From positions 220,064,260-220,128,259 of the forward strand of contig CM056995.1 in assembly GCA_029891345.1 (NCBI GenBank): a DNA stretch of 64,000 nt, read 5' to 3'. Shown in pieces: positions 33,257 to 46,524 of this stretch (the stretch's first letter is position 1; every line of letters starts with the position of its first letter). Source of the DNA: Dryococelus australis (lineage: Eukaryota > Arthropoda > Insecta > Phasmatodea > Phasmatidae). The notes under the pieces were generated by a model. It did not search any database and was not told where the DNA came from. It saw only the letters and a program-made list of their open reading frames with translations. The translations under genes and the position numbers were made by a program.

Positions 33257-34502
33257 CTATAGGTTGTCAATTCGGATTTCTGGTTCCTCAGGTACAGTAA
33301 TATGCTGTATGATGAATTGATGATGTTTAATTTCTGCCTGCTCGACTTGTTGAGGAGGCAGTGTTACATGTGGGCCCATTGCCCTGGGGTAGAGAGCGTC
33401 CGGCTCGCCCAAGCCGACAGTCCATTTCCTGTCCGTGATTTGTTGTTGTTTTGTGGTTGGTTGCGTTTTGGACACTGGTTGTGCCAATGCATTTCTCCTT
33501 CCCCCTTGCTTTAATGGCATGAAAATGGTGGTTCCCATAGGCCTTCTACCATGCCCGAGGTTGCTACTGTGTGCGCTGCTATTCTGGGTTCGGGGTATGT
33601 TCTCGACCAGGATGTATTTGATCCTATTACTTTGCTCGTTGCCTCTGTCTGCTCCCTCTGCTCTGCATCTTTTCTCTGGTGCGAATCATACCAGTCAATG
33701 TCGCGGTGTTTTGCTCTCGGCTGGCTTGATCCAGTAACGTGGCAAAGCGCATGAAATCCCCTGTACTACTTTGTATTAACGGCACCATTGCTAGCCTATT
33801 CTCCGCTTTTACAGTAGATGCAACAACCTCGAGAATCTCATTCTTGCTCATGAGTGGATGGAAATTTTTAATTTGCTCTATCTTCCTCATTGCAAACGCT
33901 GTCAAGGATTCGCCTGGCTTTTTGCGCTTCCAGCCTAGCCCTACTCTGTGCTTGCAATGAGGAGTCGGTATTGGCAAATCTACTTTGAAAGCTGTTGAGA
34001 AATTCTACCCACTAAGTACCATAGTGACTGACCATTCATCACCAATTACTTGCTTCCCCTGCCAATTGCGTCCCTATAAAGTTTGGCCACTCTTGCTGGC
34101 ACAACCTGTATCTCTCTAAAGGTGATGTGCTATCTTTTATGAATGCTTGCTGGTCCTCATTTGGCAGGCCTGAAAAAGTTTGTAACTGCTGAAATCGTGT
34201 TGGGGTTGTACCAGCTTCGACGACTCTTAAAATGGTGGTTAATAATTCTGGATAATTGCTGTTTTGCTGCAGACATGTAAAACGTGTGGGTTGTGACGTC
34301 TCCTTCCACTGTGCTTCTATTCCTCCGAGCAGGAGCGTTGAATCTGCCAGTGGGCTTGGTACACACTGGCCCATTCTGAATGTTCCCATGCACAGTGATG
34401 CACACTAGACAATTCCGCCCCTACTACTGACTTTGCTTCTGACCGCAGAGATGGAAATGAGCATTGCCCAAAGCAGGATCTTCCAGCGGCTTGATTTGCC
34501 AT
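33257..34502 (-). pseudogene. Element B gag, broken, joined to integrase
   Basis: The N-terminal/capsid part has FSGLPNEDQQAFIKDS and ERYRLCQQEWPNFIG (34389-34039). The capsid C-terminal part has KRKKPGESLTAFAMRKIEQI and FHPLMSKNEILEVVASTVK (33977-33627), a pattern usual for gypsy capsids. The next frame (33538-33257) is polar and lacks a clear zinc knuckle; within a few tens of bases it leads to the integrase N-terminal region. Gag would form the particle. Confidence 0.7.
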
Positions 34503-37133
34503 GTCTTGCCCGGTCAGGCATTGTCAGTGCATTCTGCGTCAGCACGTCTCACACCTCACGGTTTCCTGTGGCCCTGGTCTACAAATATCTTGTTGAGACT
34601 GTTTCTGTGTTTGCATATGTTCTGTTTTTAATTCCTTTAAAAATGTCCCTTTTCGAAAAAGAATGCGTTCGTACGTCTAGCACAAAACAAGGCCTTGCTG
34701 GCGAGTGGTTTTTTATTCCGTTCTGCTTAAGCATACTGAGTGGAAGTTATGTGCAGACAGCACACAAATCACAGTTCCGTTTCCCCTTCCTGAACATGTA
34801 ATCTGCTATGCACAATTGCCATCTTGCCAATGTGTAACTGTATTATTGTTGAATTTAAATCAATTAATTGAGGTGGGTTACATTGGCAAACAAATCGGCT
34901 GGACAAACCTTGTTTATTCTGTGCGGGCTGAAATTTGCTACAGTCGGCATACAATAGTGTTGGTGTACCATCGGATGTACAACTCCATGCTTTGCCCACT
35001 CGGGCTCTGTTTGCCTTCGTTATTCTGTCTACACGGACATGTTATTTCTACAAACAGGTTTGTACATAAAGTGGGTTGAACACATGTGAAATATAATGTC
35101 TTAGCTTGACCTGTGCTCGTGCACCAGTTCAGATTTTTACAGTTGGTATCCCTGGCTGCCACATGCTGCAGAGAATGAGCTTCCAGGTCAAACATTCTGC
35201 TGACTCGCATTCATCCCACGAAACGACACGATGCAGGGGGAGGGAGATATTGATTGTTTCTACCTGCACCCTATTTCCTGCTGTTTGTAATCGTGTGACA
35301 CAACTACTTGTGGGACACGTGTGTTTTTCCTGTACACTGCTTGCGAGGACTGTCAAACAGCTTTGAAAAAGTTTAGAAATGTTTTGCAAAATGCACCTGA
35401 AAAATTACTGCAAAAGTCTTTTTTTCCTTTCTGAAAAACATTTTGTAAATTTTTTTAATATTTAAAATTAGTTTGGAAAAGTTTTAAAAGTTGTTCTCAG
35501 CGTTCATTGAACACTTAGTTTGGAAATGTCCGTGGGAAAAACACTGTAAACGTTTATTGTTTATTTTGAAAAGTTTTAAAATTAATACTGATAACTGCTA
35601 CAAAATTTTCCGAAAAAGTTTCGGAAATAATTAAATTAAATTTGTATGGCTTTTGAAAATAGACTGTGCTGACTGGTATTGCTTGTAAAAACCATCTTCA
35701 TTTGCCTATAGCGATGCCTAATGGGTCAATTACTGCACACATTTTTATTGCTGTTTGTGTAACTCTTAATAAATGACATGTGTGTTTGTTTAAAAAAGAG
35801 CATCACACATACATAAGCACATCTGCTGTGCTGTTTACTTATTGACATTCAGCTTTGAATACATGTACACTTAAACATACAAATATTGCCCCTTTTACAG
35901 TGTCAGTGCAGAGTTGTTGTGTTTGTTTGCATTCGTTTTAGATTACAATTGTTAAGTATATTTTCACGTGTGGCCACGTCTAACCAGTGTGTTTCAGCAA
36001 ATTCTAAAACGTCAGCTGATGTCGCAATGGAACAACCCACCTCAGTGGATTGTTCTTTACAAATGCAGACCACACAGAATGTCTGTTGACATGTTTCAAT
36101 TTCCACTCGGGCCACTGTACGTCGGTTGACATAACACGTAAGCACTCTATAGTGTATACAAAACTAACAAGTTTTGATATTATTGCAAATAATTGTACAA
36201 AGAACAGTAATGAACAAAAAGCACTGTTATTAATGACTGTAATGTTGTTGCTCTCGCCATTGGTGATGCAATTTAAAATATATTTGGGTGCAATGTCCCT
36301 GAAGTGATTCGTTGTGTTACAAGTGTTTGATGATCTCAGGTTACTCACCAATGTCTGCTGGTATTCACTGTGATGCACTTTCGTAGCACTGTTAACTTTG
36401 CTGTGGTTTGTAGCGTAGCCTGTTGATCACGTGGTGTGTTGAGCAGGCTTCTGAAATGTTGTTGATGCTCTCCTTTGTACCCTAATTATGAAGGCCACTT
36501 GGCATGTAAGAAGGTGGCTTGCTGGTGCAGACTGTTGTTTGTTACGTCCGAATTCGGCAAGTCACATAGTGCGTCCTGGAAGGTGGCTTGCTCTGATATT
36601 AAGATGTTTGATTCGTCTGAGTTGGGCAGGCCACATATGATGTGGCGCATCCCAGGAATGATGATGCTTGCCCCACCTGGTAGCAGGTTTAGGGCAGGAA
36701 ATGGTGATTTTGCCCGGTGCCACACTCGGCCTTAAGAAACGATTAAGTGATAAACGCATCCCATCGCATGAAGTCCTGGAATATTACCTCAGGATACTGT
36801 TAGCCCCTCCCCCCATTCCATGACAATAGCAAATGAAGTTAAAGGTTCCTCTTCTATGTTATACAATTGCAGTGAAGAAATGCAGCTTAAATTGAAGAGC
36901 CGAGGGGGGTGTCGCGGTAGCTTACTGCCTGTAATGCTGGTCGTCCAAGTATTCAAGTCTGACTGATGAACATGGCGGCAGCCTCGCCTAACGTCCGGCG
37001 AGCCTGGCGCCAAATGCAAACATGATAAAATGCAACTGCGCATCTTACTTGATTAAAGAAAGTAACACTGTACATAATTATGACTAATGATTTAAAACAT
37101 GTTGTTAACATACTCGTGAATGCGGGAGCCCAA
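34503..37133 (-). other. Element B leader and unassigned internal DNA
   Basis: About 2.6 kb lies between the 5' LTR and gag with no recognisable domain. It includes an AT-rich stretch around 35390-35680 with many GAAAAGTTT words. An imperfect duplication of about 72 bp starts AAGGTGGCTTGCT at about 36510 and 36580. Some of it may be a further insertion. Confidence 0.4.
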
Positions 37134-37923
37134 GATATGGCTAAGAATGTGATGTCATGAGTATGTTACTGCACTTGAGGTGTGATATTAAATTTAATGG
37201 TGCCTTATGTGACTGGTACTCGATGAATGAAGGCATGTACGCTTTTATAATTAATACATAAATATTGATGTGTGTGTCGTTACTGCGAAAAAGAGAAAAA
37301 AAACATACGTATTTCATTTCCTGTGACGACACACCCATTTCACTGAAAAGTGGCAGGGCTATGCCCTGTCATCTGTGAGATTTGTGTAACTCCCTATGAC
37401 AAATTGGGTGGCTTCCATAGTTAACAATGGTGCAATAATTGTTGAAAATCACTGTAATTACTCTAACTAAATGATGCTACTATGTAACCACTCACCACTT
37501 TGCACTTATGCTGGGAATATTATTCCCCATCTTTTGACACCTCTCGGAGCCATGTCGCACTCCAGATTCGGCAAAGAGACCCGTCGACATTGTGCACATT
37601 GAAAATCCTTGGGAGAAAGCAGTGCTGCTTATCCCAGTGTTCCCTCCAATGGCTGTTGCGGCTAACAGTCGTGACTTTACAGGAAACACCCATTTGGGCC
37701 GCATATAAATTTGTTACGAGAGTTTACTCATGTAATAAATTTAAAATATGGTGACCCACAGCCTATAGGTACGAGAGTGGCAAGAAAAGTGTAAACATGC
37801 CACTCTTGTCGACCTGCACTGGTCTGGACCGCGACCTAATGACTATCGGTCGAGTGTTGCTGTTTGATTAATGCATCTGTGGTGGTACAAATGGGCACAA
37901 GGGATACGTGGATGTCTGAAACA
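37134..37923 (-). repeat. Element B 5' LTR
   Basis: On the minus strand it begins TGTTTCAGACATCCACGTATCCC, matching the left copy. Homology with the left copy ends at about 37228; the remaining 90 bases run to a candidate PBS (TGGGCTCCCGCATTC on the minus strand). The edge there is tentative. Confidence 0.75.
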
Positions 37924-40389
37924 CATCACATTGTTCTTGGCACCCAGTTTTGTACCCTATATTTTCAAATACATATATTTTTTTATATCAAATCGACTCA
38001 TATTTCTTTCAACAGTTCAAACACTAACAAAAATTTTAACATTACAGTGATGGTTTGTGACTTTGCTTCGGACTATAAGTTTTGACACTTTGTGTTGCCC
38101 TCATCAACATTACAGGGCATAACAGGGTGAAGTTTCTGTTCCCATCAACTTGCCCTAGTTACTTTCGGCCTGATGTTGTCGATGGAACCCAATGTAGTTG
38201 GTGTGTTTGATGTGAGTGTGGTGGTTCAAGTAGGCACAAGGAGCTAGTGGACTTCTGGTTCACATCAGATGCCTCAGCTTCTACTGCCACCATGGCGAGT
38301 CACGAGCCACTGGCTTGGCGGGACACTGGCGCTTATCAATGTGTCGGAAAGGGGTTAAGGTGAGGTTTCAAGGCCATTGAGAATTTAGGTTAGGGGGGTT
38401 TTGGTGGTATTACCCGACTAGACACCAGACTTCACATGAAAGTGGCCGTCAATGAATTTGGAATTGGAAACTCTGGGTGCTCTCGGGGTGCTGCAGGCCA
38501 TGCGCTTGGACGTAATTCTCTGCCATCGAAATTTGCTGCCTCTATTCAGTAAATAGTACTGGTGCTCTGAATTATACTGTTTTCTAAACTGTGGCCTATA
38601 GGCTAACCCCATAACTTTGCGAACTTGAATTAATTATGTAACGTAATTTAGAATTAGTAAAAGACTACATGTGAATCATTACTGCCGAGTAACCTATTCT
38701 GGCTGGTCAAATGTCGTGAAGAAATTACAAATTTGCTCAGAGCACATTTGCATAATAAATTACACTTTCAATAAAAACATGTATTGGGGTGGGTATTATG
38801 AGGGTCCATTCCCTGAAGAGCTGTGAGGCTGAACACGATTAACTAATACACGGATGCTTATATCACTCATATATTTTTTGCGATAACTAAGGTATAAAAC
38901 AGCATTAAGTCACTGAAGTATTTAGGTTTAAATAATTACACTCCCATGGGCTATGCAAGCTACAGGGGAGAAGGGCAAGCATCTCTGGGGGTAATGAAGC
39001 AAAATGTTCCAGAAATATTATGTTACTACTGCAATGAACGTGGTTGGTGCTAAAATGGTATTTGCCCCTGGTGTATGCATGACTGCAGCCATGCCCTTGA
39101 ACAATAGAGATTCTAGTAATGCTCCAGCTTGGTGCCCGAACCTGTCAATAATGGGGGAGGGGGGTATGCAAAGCTGGAACTCTTTTCTTGCAAACACTAC
39201 TTGCAAAATGCATTCATATGTTCTCTACCCTTGCAATAACAACATAAAAATCATTTTATATTTCTAACAACACAAATAGAAATTTCAAAAATGGTGTATA
39301 AGGTGAAGAGTGAAAACACTGACGTTAATAGAGGGTTCACGAGCGCCTCTCTGACCATCTGCACCACACAGTCAACTATTGCATTAGTGTGCTGTGTCGA
39401 CGAGGACAGCTAAGAGTACAGTGGTATAGATCGCCGAAAACAAGAGAGTCGCTTTTCTTGGGGACCTATATTGCATAGCACACAAAGGTAGTTTTAATAA
39501 TTTTTTTCCAAGAGGTAATTCCTGGGGGAAATTAGTTAGTGATCTGGCACAGCGTCCCGACGAAGCCACGACCATCAGGTACATCACCCATTGGTGGGAA
39601 AAAGTGAGCTGCCTGTGCAGCGGTGTTATGCATTCCCCAATGGGTGCTACATAGGTGGTTCTGCTAGCCGAAGTGTTGTGACATGCAGCCCCTTGGCACA
39701 GTAAGATAGGCAGGGAATAGCATTGCCCTGCCAACGTTCAATTATCGTCCATATGAGATGAATGGGTTTAGTAGTTTTCTTTGCAGTCAGCATAAACTTA
39801 ACTTATGCCTAGTCCGATTTTGCATGCATAAAAGAACTTCATAGCAGGTGACATCATCCATAGTGGCATGAGGGAGGTGGAAGTGATGTTTCGCCGCACC
39901 ATAGAGGCGGAAGTGACACATTTTCATATCGGTACCTCTATTCCAGCAGAAGCAGAGCAAGCATTTCATTTAATGGTAATTACAGGGTACATGCAAGTAA
40001 ATTACAAAGGACTATTAATTGTTGAGTCACTAAACAAATGCTTGTTTGCTTGCGGGAATGTCACCAACATGTCTTGTAAATAAAGTGTATAACAAGTGCA
40101 ATAATAGAAGTAAGAGGGCATGTGTTGCATCACTACTCAGTTAGCAATTTGACTCCAGCGCTGGCGCTTGGCATCATCGCCGTGGCCATATTGGAATCTT
40201 TTGCTTGGTACTCAGAGAATACAGTAATGTGGGAGGTCCGTTCTACTACCACCCTTGGTACACAGCATTTAGGCTGCAAGTCTTTCATTTTGCAATAGTA
40301 AGTGCTATAGAGGAACATTTATTTTAATCAGTGCCAAGGGTTGGACACGCTAACTTTCCCATGAGTGGGAACTTAACTTTCACAAATAA
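37924..40389. other. Unassigned DNA with one LTR-like scrap
   Basis: A segment at about 38190-38270 (TTTGATGTGAGTGTGGTGGTTCAAGTAGGCACAAGG and following) resembles the outer 70 bases of the element B LTR. It suggests a second, badly decayed LTR. The remainder shows no gene; open frames at 39004-39267 and 39868-40083 match nothing I know. Confidence 0.3.
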
Positions 40390-40472
40390 TGAAGTAAGAG
40401 CCTCGCCTACCTTCCCGCACCGGGCTATCGGCAGCCCTAGAGTGCGGGGTAGTCTGCACATTGCTTACTCCA
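40390..40472. repeat. Structured inverted repeat (hairpin)
   Basis: Core CCCGCAC-C-GGGCT-ATCGGC-AGCCC-TAGA-GTGCGGG at 40414-40448 forms a 7-bp plus 5-bp stem. The stem extends outward through CTACC with GGTAG and GTAAG with CTTAC. It is GC-rich in AT-rich surroundings. It could be a MITE remnant or a structured RNA. Confidence 0.6.
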
Positions 40473-40999
40473 TTTCATATGAGGGCTGTACGTAGTTAGT
40501 CTAAAATGCAATAAATTGTATGTGATGAGTTCAAGCACTTTTTTTATATACCTAAAGATAACATCATGCACTGTGGTCTTAAGGCCGCAATTTAATTAAT
40601 ACAGTGTTTTTCAGGTGTATGCATGGTGGGCCCTGTCCCCTAGATAGAGTAACACCAATGTAAGGATAAAGGCATGTAGGAGGCCTACATACTATGCTCT
40701 TGTGGTAGTAAAAACCATCATCTTAACTTCAGTGTTGGCAAATACACATGGCAACACTCATTACAACAACATCAGCATTGATGCAGACACCAGGGATCCA
40801 CAAGGGCCATATGCCAACGACCCACAAATTGCTCCCAGAACACGGCTGGATCCGGCCACACTAACTTTTTTCCCTGTCTGAGAAGTTAGATGGGAGAATG
40901 CATTGTCACTGGGAGTCCGAGCACATTGATGTGTACCATGTTGGTCCCCTTCCCAGCCTGTTAGCTACATCGCCTCTTCAGCATTGTCTATACACCGCG

Positions 41000-42486
41000 T
41001 ATTCATGAGTGAAGAAAATGTCAAGTGTTTCATTGTAGAATTCAGTACATATTATTTTCCCCTGGCCATTTTAAATATTGTATGGTGCTCACCTCAGCGA
41101 TAGTGCAACCATGTGTGTTTGTTTACATATAGTATTTCTGTGAAATATAGAACTGTGTTTATTCTTAAAGTGTTTGATGTATAATTTAGTAGTAAGGTTA
41201 TTGCAGTCTACCACTGTGTACACAATGTTAACATTTCAGGGTGATGTTAGTACCATATGTAAGTGCGTTTTGCACATCGAGTGTCATTTGTTTTTGTAAC
41301 CTACCATTCCACATCATAAACATTTTATAATATTTACATGCATCAAGCACATCAGAGTGCACAACACATACAAATAATATTTATCCCCTAAGGAACATGT
41401 AAATACCAGTTGAAATAATTTATTATTATTATTTCTATATTGTTTATGTTCGGAAGTCAGTGCTGCCATAACCAGTTGTCTATAACAACACAGTGCCAGA
41501 GGCCATGCACAGCCTAAATGGCAAAACAGCCTTACTACTTAACCAAGAATAGCGTGGCATTATTTACATTTTATATTTATACATATTATTAGAACAATCT
41601 AGTGGGAAATAAAAGGACATGTGCCCAACAGACATACAAATAAATGCAGCCATATCTCATTCACACACACGCCACAAAAATGTACATTTTAGGTTAAGGA
41701 CTAAGGATTAAGTAAGGTTGTGCCACGTAATTTTTAGTTTATGTATTTTGTGTTTGATATGCCTTAGTTTAATAATAAATAGCAATATCTATAGCCTGTT
41801 GACACATCCACATTCCAGATGTCATCATTTCGCCCATTCATTAATTATTTACATTTTACATTTTTTCATCATATCATGCAGAAAGCCTGTGTTTGGAGGC
41901 AGTGCTCCCGCACAGCCATCTTTAGTAGCTGTCTTACGGTACTCTGGTATTGCAGATATATGTGTGGCCTCCCCACATTGATTATATTTGTTCACCAATC
42001 ATGTAGTTTTTCAATAGCGTTAATTTTTATTCAGGGACCATAATTGACTTTGCTATAGCCCAGGGAGAGCACTGCTCTACAGTCCGGTCCGTTTTTCCAC
42101 GGCCAGACCTTAATTTTTCACATTAATTATCATTATCAGCTACACACCATTTTTACTGTTTGAGCGCCCTCCCACTAAACAAAGGTTATCATAATTTGTA
42201 TGTGCCTCATACAAGGGTGAGTGAAATAAATTGTTTGGGTTTGAAAAGTTGTTCGTCTACGAATTTATATCTTTTGTCCGTTTCACGGACCACATAACCC
42301 GTTTTTACGCAATCATGGCATAAGGCCCACAGCCCTCCCTAGACCAGGAGTATGGTATTTACTTAAACAAATTCATCAGCAGCATTTGGGACCACCTCCC
42401 AGTGATGGAGGGCATATGAAGGACAGCCACTAGGGCCATGGGCAGCACGACCCATAATGGTCTTGTATTCGCCAACTTGGTGAACT
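41000..42486 (+). repeat. Degenerate LTR related to element A
   Basis: The best-conserved part (about 42150-42350) has GAGCGCCCTC, GTATGTGCCTCATACAAGGG, AATAAA and ATAAGGCCCACAGCCCTCCCTAGACC, in the same order as the CTCTCCGAGC...AATAAAA...GGCTATCAACACC...CTAGGCC end of the element A LTR. A PBS-like TGGTACCC sits at about 42488. The left edge is unclear. Confidence 0.45.
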
Positions 42487-42631
42487 GGTACCCTTACTGG
42501 AGTACTTCAGCTAGAATTAATTCCACTCCACATAACCTTTCTTCCCCCAATGGTCCAGCGAAACATCATGCCATCAACATATAAACGTCTTGCTAAACTT
42601 GTGGGGATAGCTCTCAGCCAACCATTAATCC

Positions 42632-42790
42632 TGACGTCTTAAATGGCTGCCTGGCATGTGGGGATTTTTATCAAGTGAAATGCACTGCAAGCCATTTCTT
42701 CCTGATGTCTTAAATGGCTTGCCCAAGTTAGGCATTTTCACGAAAGGCAACTACTGCATCAAATAGCTGCTAGTCATGTGGAGCTATTTT
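42632..42790. repeat. Imperfect tandem duplication, about 80-bp unit
   Basis: CTGACGTCTTAAATGGCTGCC and CTGATGTCTTAAATGGCTTGCC start successive units, with a third weak partial match (CATCAAATAGCTGCTAGTCATGTGG). AT-rich DNA from 42790 to about 43400 shows no gene. Confidence 0.5.
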
Positions 42791-43399
42791 TACATCCAGC
42801 AAAAGCAACGAAAAGGATAAAGTACCAGCAAGCTGTTTCTGCACACATCGAGTACAAGCGACGCTGAAAAAGATAAGGTACAGCAATATATGCGTTTCCA
42901 CACTAGAGTTTCAGTGTTTGTATATACCCCTTTTTGCATAACAAATAAACATAAATTTTAACAAATACAGTGTGAGAAAATGTAAAGAAGGTTGATACAA
43001 GGCTAAATGCACAATTAACGCATTTCTGCTTAACGGAAAGACCACACATGACAATTTTTAATATGCATACTTTTTAAAAATAAAATGGATAAGTTAAGTT
43101 TTGTTTGAACAGAGTTTTAAAATGCAATAAAGTGTTTTGTATGAATAAATGCAAATTGGTGCATACATTTTATGAACAGTAATAAGAAACACAAACAAGA
43201 ATCAAGTACAGAAACTTCATTTTAAATATTATAATTAATGCATGCATCAAGAACAGCAACAAGTAACTGTAAATGCAACACCAAGTAAATACATGTGTTT
43301 TAAACCACATGCCATGTTTTGACGTGAACCGCCAGCATCAGCCCATTCTTCCTGCCACCAGCATATATATGCAAACCTTAGCTTACGTTCTGTGCGTAT

Positions 43400-44966
43400 G
43401 ACATAGTGCATCAGTGGTCTGCAATCAAAGTATATATTAGTGTTTATTTTCTAAATGGCCTTTTTAATATTGTATCTTGTGTTTCAAAGTGATACATTTC
43501 GTTCGCCATGTGTGCACTGCAGCGACCACATGTCATCCTTGTTTGTTGATTTTTTTGAAGGGAATAATTTATGTGTATTCTTCATGTAATTTTGTGTTCA
43601 TAAAGTGTCACTATTTCTCTTAAAGGTGAGTACAATGCACACTAGCTGTGTACACGGAACATTCATGCAGAATGCCAGTTAAAATTTTATTTCAATATTG
43701 AGCGTTGTATTGTTACCTTTTTACTATGTTATGTCATGTTATGTTTTGATGTCACTAAATGTGTAATAAAGTCCTCATGGGAATTGAATAAGGAAAGTGA
43801 CATTTACACAAAGTGTGTACACGAGATATTGAGTAGAAACCTGATTTATAGTTTTTGTATACTTCTTGTGGCAGTTATAGTGTATTGTTTTAATGTGTGT
43901 TTGGTTCTGAAGACACTTAAGTGCACAATATCACTAAGGAAAATCGTATATTATTCCTATAATATTTTGTATTTTATTTAATTATTTTTTATTATCCCCG
44001 TGCTAATAATTATTATTATTCTAAAATGTGCAAGAGATAACCTCACACAGACTTGCATAGACAACATAACCAAAGACTGGCCAGCAGAAATAAGTGCGGA
44101 GGACACGTGCCTATCACATGACCAAGGATTGTTGTCCACACATATAAACAAAAATTGTCAGACATTTTTCCAATTGATTTTATTTCTCCTGAATATTTTT
44201 ACAAGACAAATTAAAATATTGCATATTAATATTTATTGTTTGTGTTCCATTAAATTTTCATCCATTTTAATTTTAATAATTTAACCCTAATAACAGTATT
44301 TTGTTTTTTCAAACAGGAAGTAGCACCAAGAAGCTAATCCCGCGTGGCCATGTTGGTGGCATTACCACATCTCGTGGGGTAGGTCGTGCGTGAGACCTGC
44401 TCCGGGGTCTTCAACTTTTTTAACTCAAATGTAATTGCAATAATTTTAATTTCATTTAGTCGGAACATTTAACTTACTTTCGTCAGTCCAGAGCATGCAC
44501 CGCCCAGTTCAGTCCATTTGCTACACTGCTGGACCTTAATATCACTATGTAATTTCTTTGTCAGCATCGCTCCTTTTTTTTTCCCGGTATTACAGCTCTC
44601 CGAGCTGAATTAGAGATTGTATACATTTTTGTACTTCATATGAGGGTAAATGAATAAAATGTTACCTTATTGAGTAATTATGAGTGCATGTCATTTAATA
44701 GTTGTTGTGACCATAGGATTATTTAACCATAAATTCTTTACTATGAGTCGTTATGGTGTTAGGTGGCTGCAACAACCCACGATAATTTCTTAGTGGCACA
44801 TAAGGGAGGCCAACAGCCCTTACCAGTCTAGGCCTAACAGGATATAACTCTTCAAGACTTCGATTTTTCTTCGCAACATGAGTGTTACTACAGGAATGAC
44901 ATCGGGACACCAAGGGAGACCCGTAGGCCGTCAGCCTTAACGACCCCTGAATCTCATGCTCCGCAC
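43400..44966 (+). repeat. Degenerate LTR related to element A, with PBS-like site
   Basis: AGCTCTCCGAGC (about 44594), CATATGAGGGTAAATGAATAAAAT with a poly(A) signal, and CCAACAGCCCTTACCAGTCTAGGCCTAACAGGAT match the 3' part of the element A LTR in order. It ends at a PBS-like TGGTGCCC at 44967. Whether the AT-rich DNA from 43400 to 44450 is all one LTR is uncertain. Small open frames inside (for example 44000-44284) are probably chance. Confidence 0.5.
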
Positions 44967-46524
44967 TGGTGCCCAAACTGGTAATAATTAATCCCACTTT
45001 CACCAAGTTAACATAATCAGCTATATCTCCTTGTGTTGCCAACTTCCACCATGTCGGTACGTAACAAATTTTCAAACCATTTGCAAGCAAGTAGGAACAA
45101 AATGAACAAACTTTTTTTTTCTTTCCATATGTTATCAATAACACATAGTAAAATGTGCAATCATTTTTTAAAAATCTCACAACTGCAAAAAATTGTAATT
45201 AACAAATTACAACTAATTAGTGCATACCTTGCCCGTGCCATAAACATATGGTGGGCTGAGGAATAATCCCAGCCCCAGTGCACAAGTGAGCAGTGTTTTT
45301 TATTTGTCTAATAAAGATAACCTGTGTGTAGTTTGCCTAACATGCAAAAACTTATACGTACTTTGAGTGTCACATGCATGTATACAAATCTTACAACAGA
45401 AAAAACAAGAGGGAACAACTCATGCATTTCAGCAGTGTATATGTCAGCCACCACAGCAGTTTCAATATCACATCGAAATACAGATAAGTGCGAAGAAATT
45501 TAACTAACAGTTATTAAGCCAATGTGCTTTAAAGCACATAATTTCTTAGTATTATTTTGGACATAAATTTAGAGTCATGTCACAGAGTAATAATTGCATT
45601 CTGCAGTGGAGGAAGCAGATTTAATTTGAAAATGGCAGTTTTCAGAACAAACAAATAAATTAAATTAAGTTTAAATTTTATATTAATTGAAAGTCAACAA
45701 TTTTAGGCTAGCAAGAGCCGTTAGTGTAGCAGGGAGAAGACGGAGAGTGAAGCCATCTGCGAGAAGAGCTGTGGACAGCGAGGCACCGGAGCGACTTTAA
45801 CCAGACTGAGTGAAGCAGCAGACGACCACTTGTGGGTAGGACCTCCCCTCCCCCCTCTTTCAACTTCTGCTACACTGAACACTTGGAGTCTGCCTAGCAA
45901 ACGTGTGGGACAAGTGGTCGTGCGAGTGCATCACAGCTGTGACACACTAATGAGATGCAGTGCAAGAACACATGGCGAAATGGCCGCACCATTTAACACC
46001 TTCCTCGTTCACTCTGGGACAGCCACGAACAGCATATGGCTCGTTGGTCGAGAATGAAGGGCATTTATTTATCATAGTGCCAATAAACCCACTGCAAAAC
46101 ATAGCATAATGTGGTTTCTTTTCCAAATGTAGACAATAACATGACAACAGTGTAACAAACTTACATAAGTGGGCGAATTAGCAGGAAATCTTCCATAGTG
46201 TAATTGTCGACCAATAACTACACAATCCCACACGCAATGACTACAATTAGCATAAAATGTGCAACAATATGAGGTAGGCTTATCTGTAGAGCAGTTAACA
46301 GCAGCTTACCTGAGATCATTAGCTCTCTTCAAAATGTCAATAACTTAAGTCATTGTGAAAAGAGACCATATTGGCGAATCTTGCTGAACACACCTTCACA
46401 AGTGGTCGCAAATTCCATGTAATGTCTGTCAAAGGGATGTATGTAGACTCCTCTGTAGGTATAATTTTCATGGTGCCAGGAAACCTCTTCAAGAAGTTGC
46501 CTTCAAATCTGGTCATTTTCTTCT
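44967..46524. other. Unassigned DNA after the LTR-like sequence
   Basis: The first 300 bases may be the leader of the lost retroelement. Around 45710-46060 is a GC-richer part with a 75-codon + frame (45830-46057) of unknown nature. Confidence 0.3.

Larger units (their letters stand above)
30498..37923 (-). mobile_element. Element B: Ty3/gypsy LTR retrotransposon lacking PR-RT-RH
   Basis: Reading on the minus strand: 5' LTR 37923 to about 37134, a possible PBS at 37132-37115, a leader, gag (about 34500-33260), integrase (about 33250-32220), a pol tail to 31247, a polypurine tract at 31214-31199 and a 3' LTR 31194-30498. Protease, RT and RNase H are absent. The 3' LTR lacks about 90 bases at its outer end, where the Polinton block starts. 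Confidence 0.85.
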
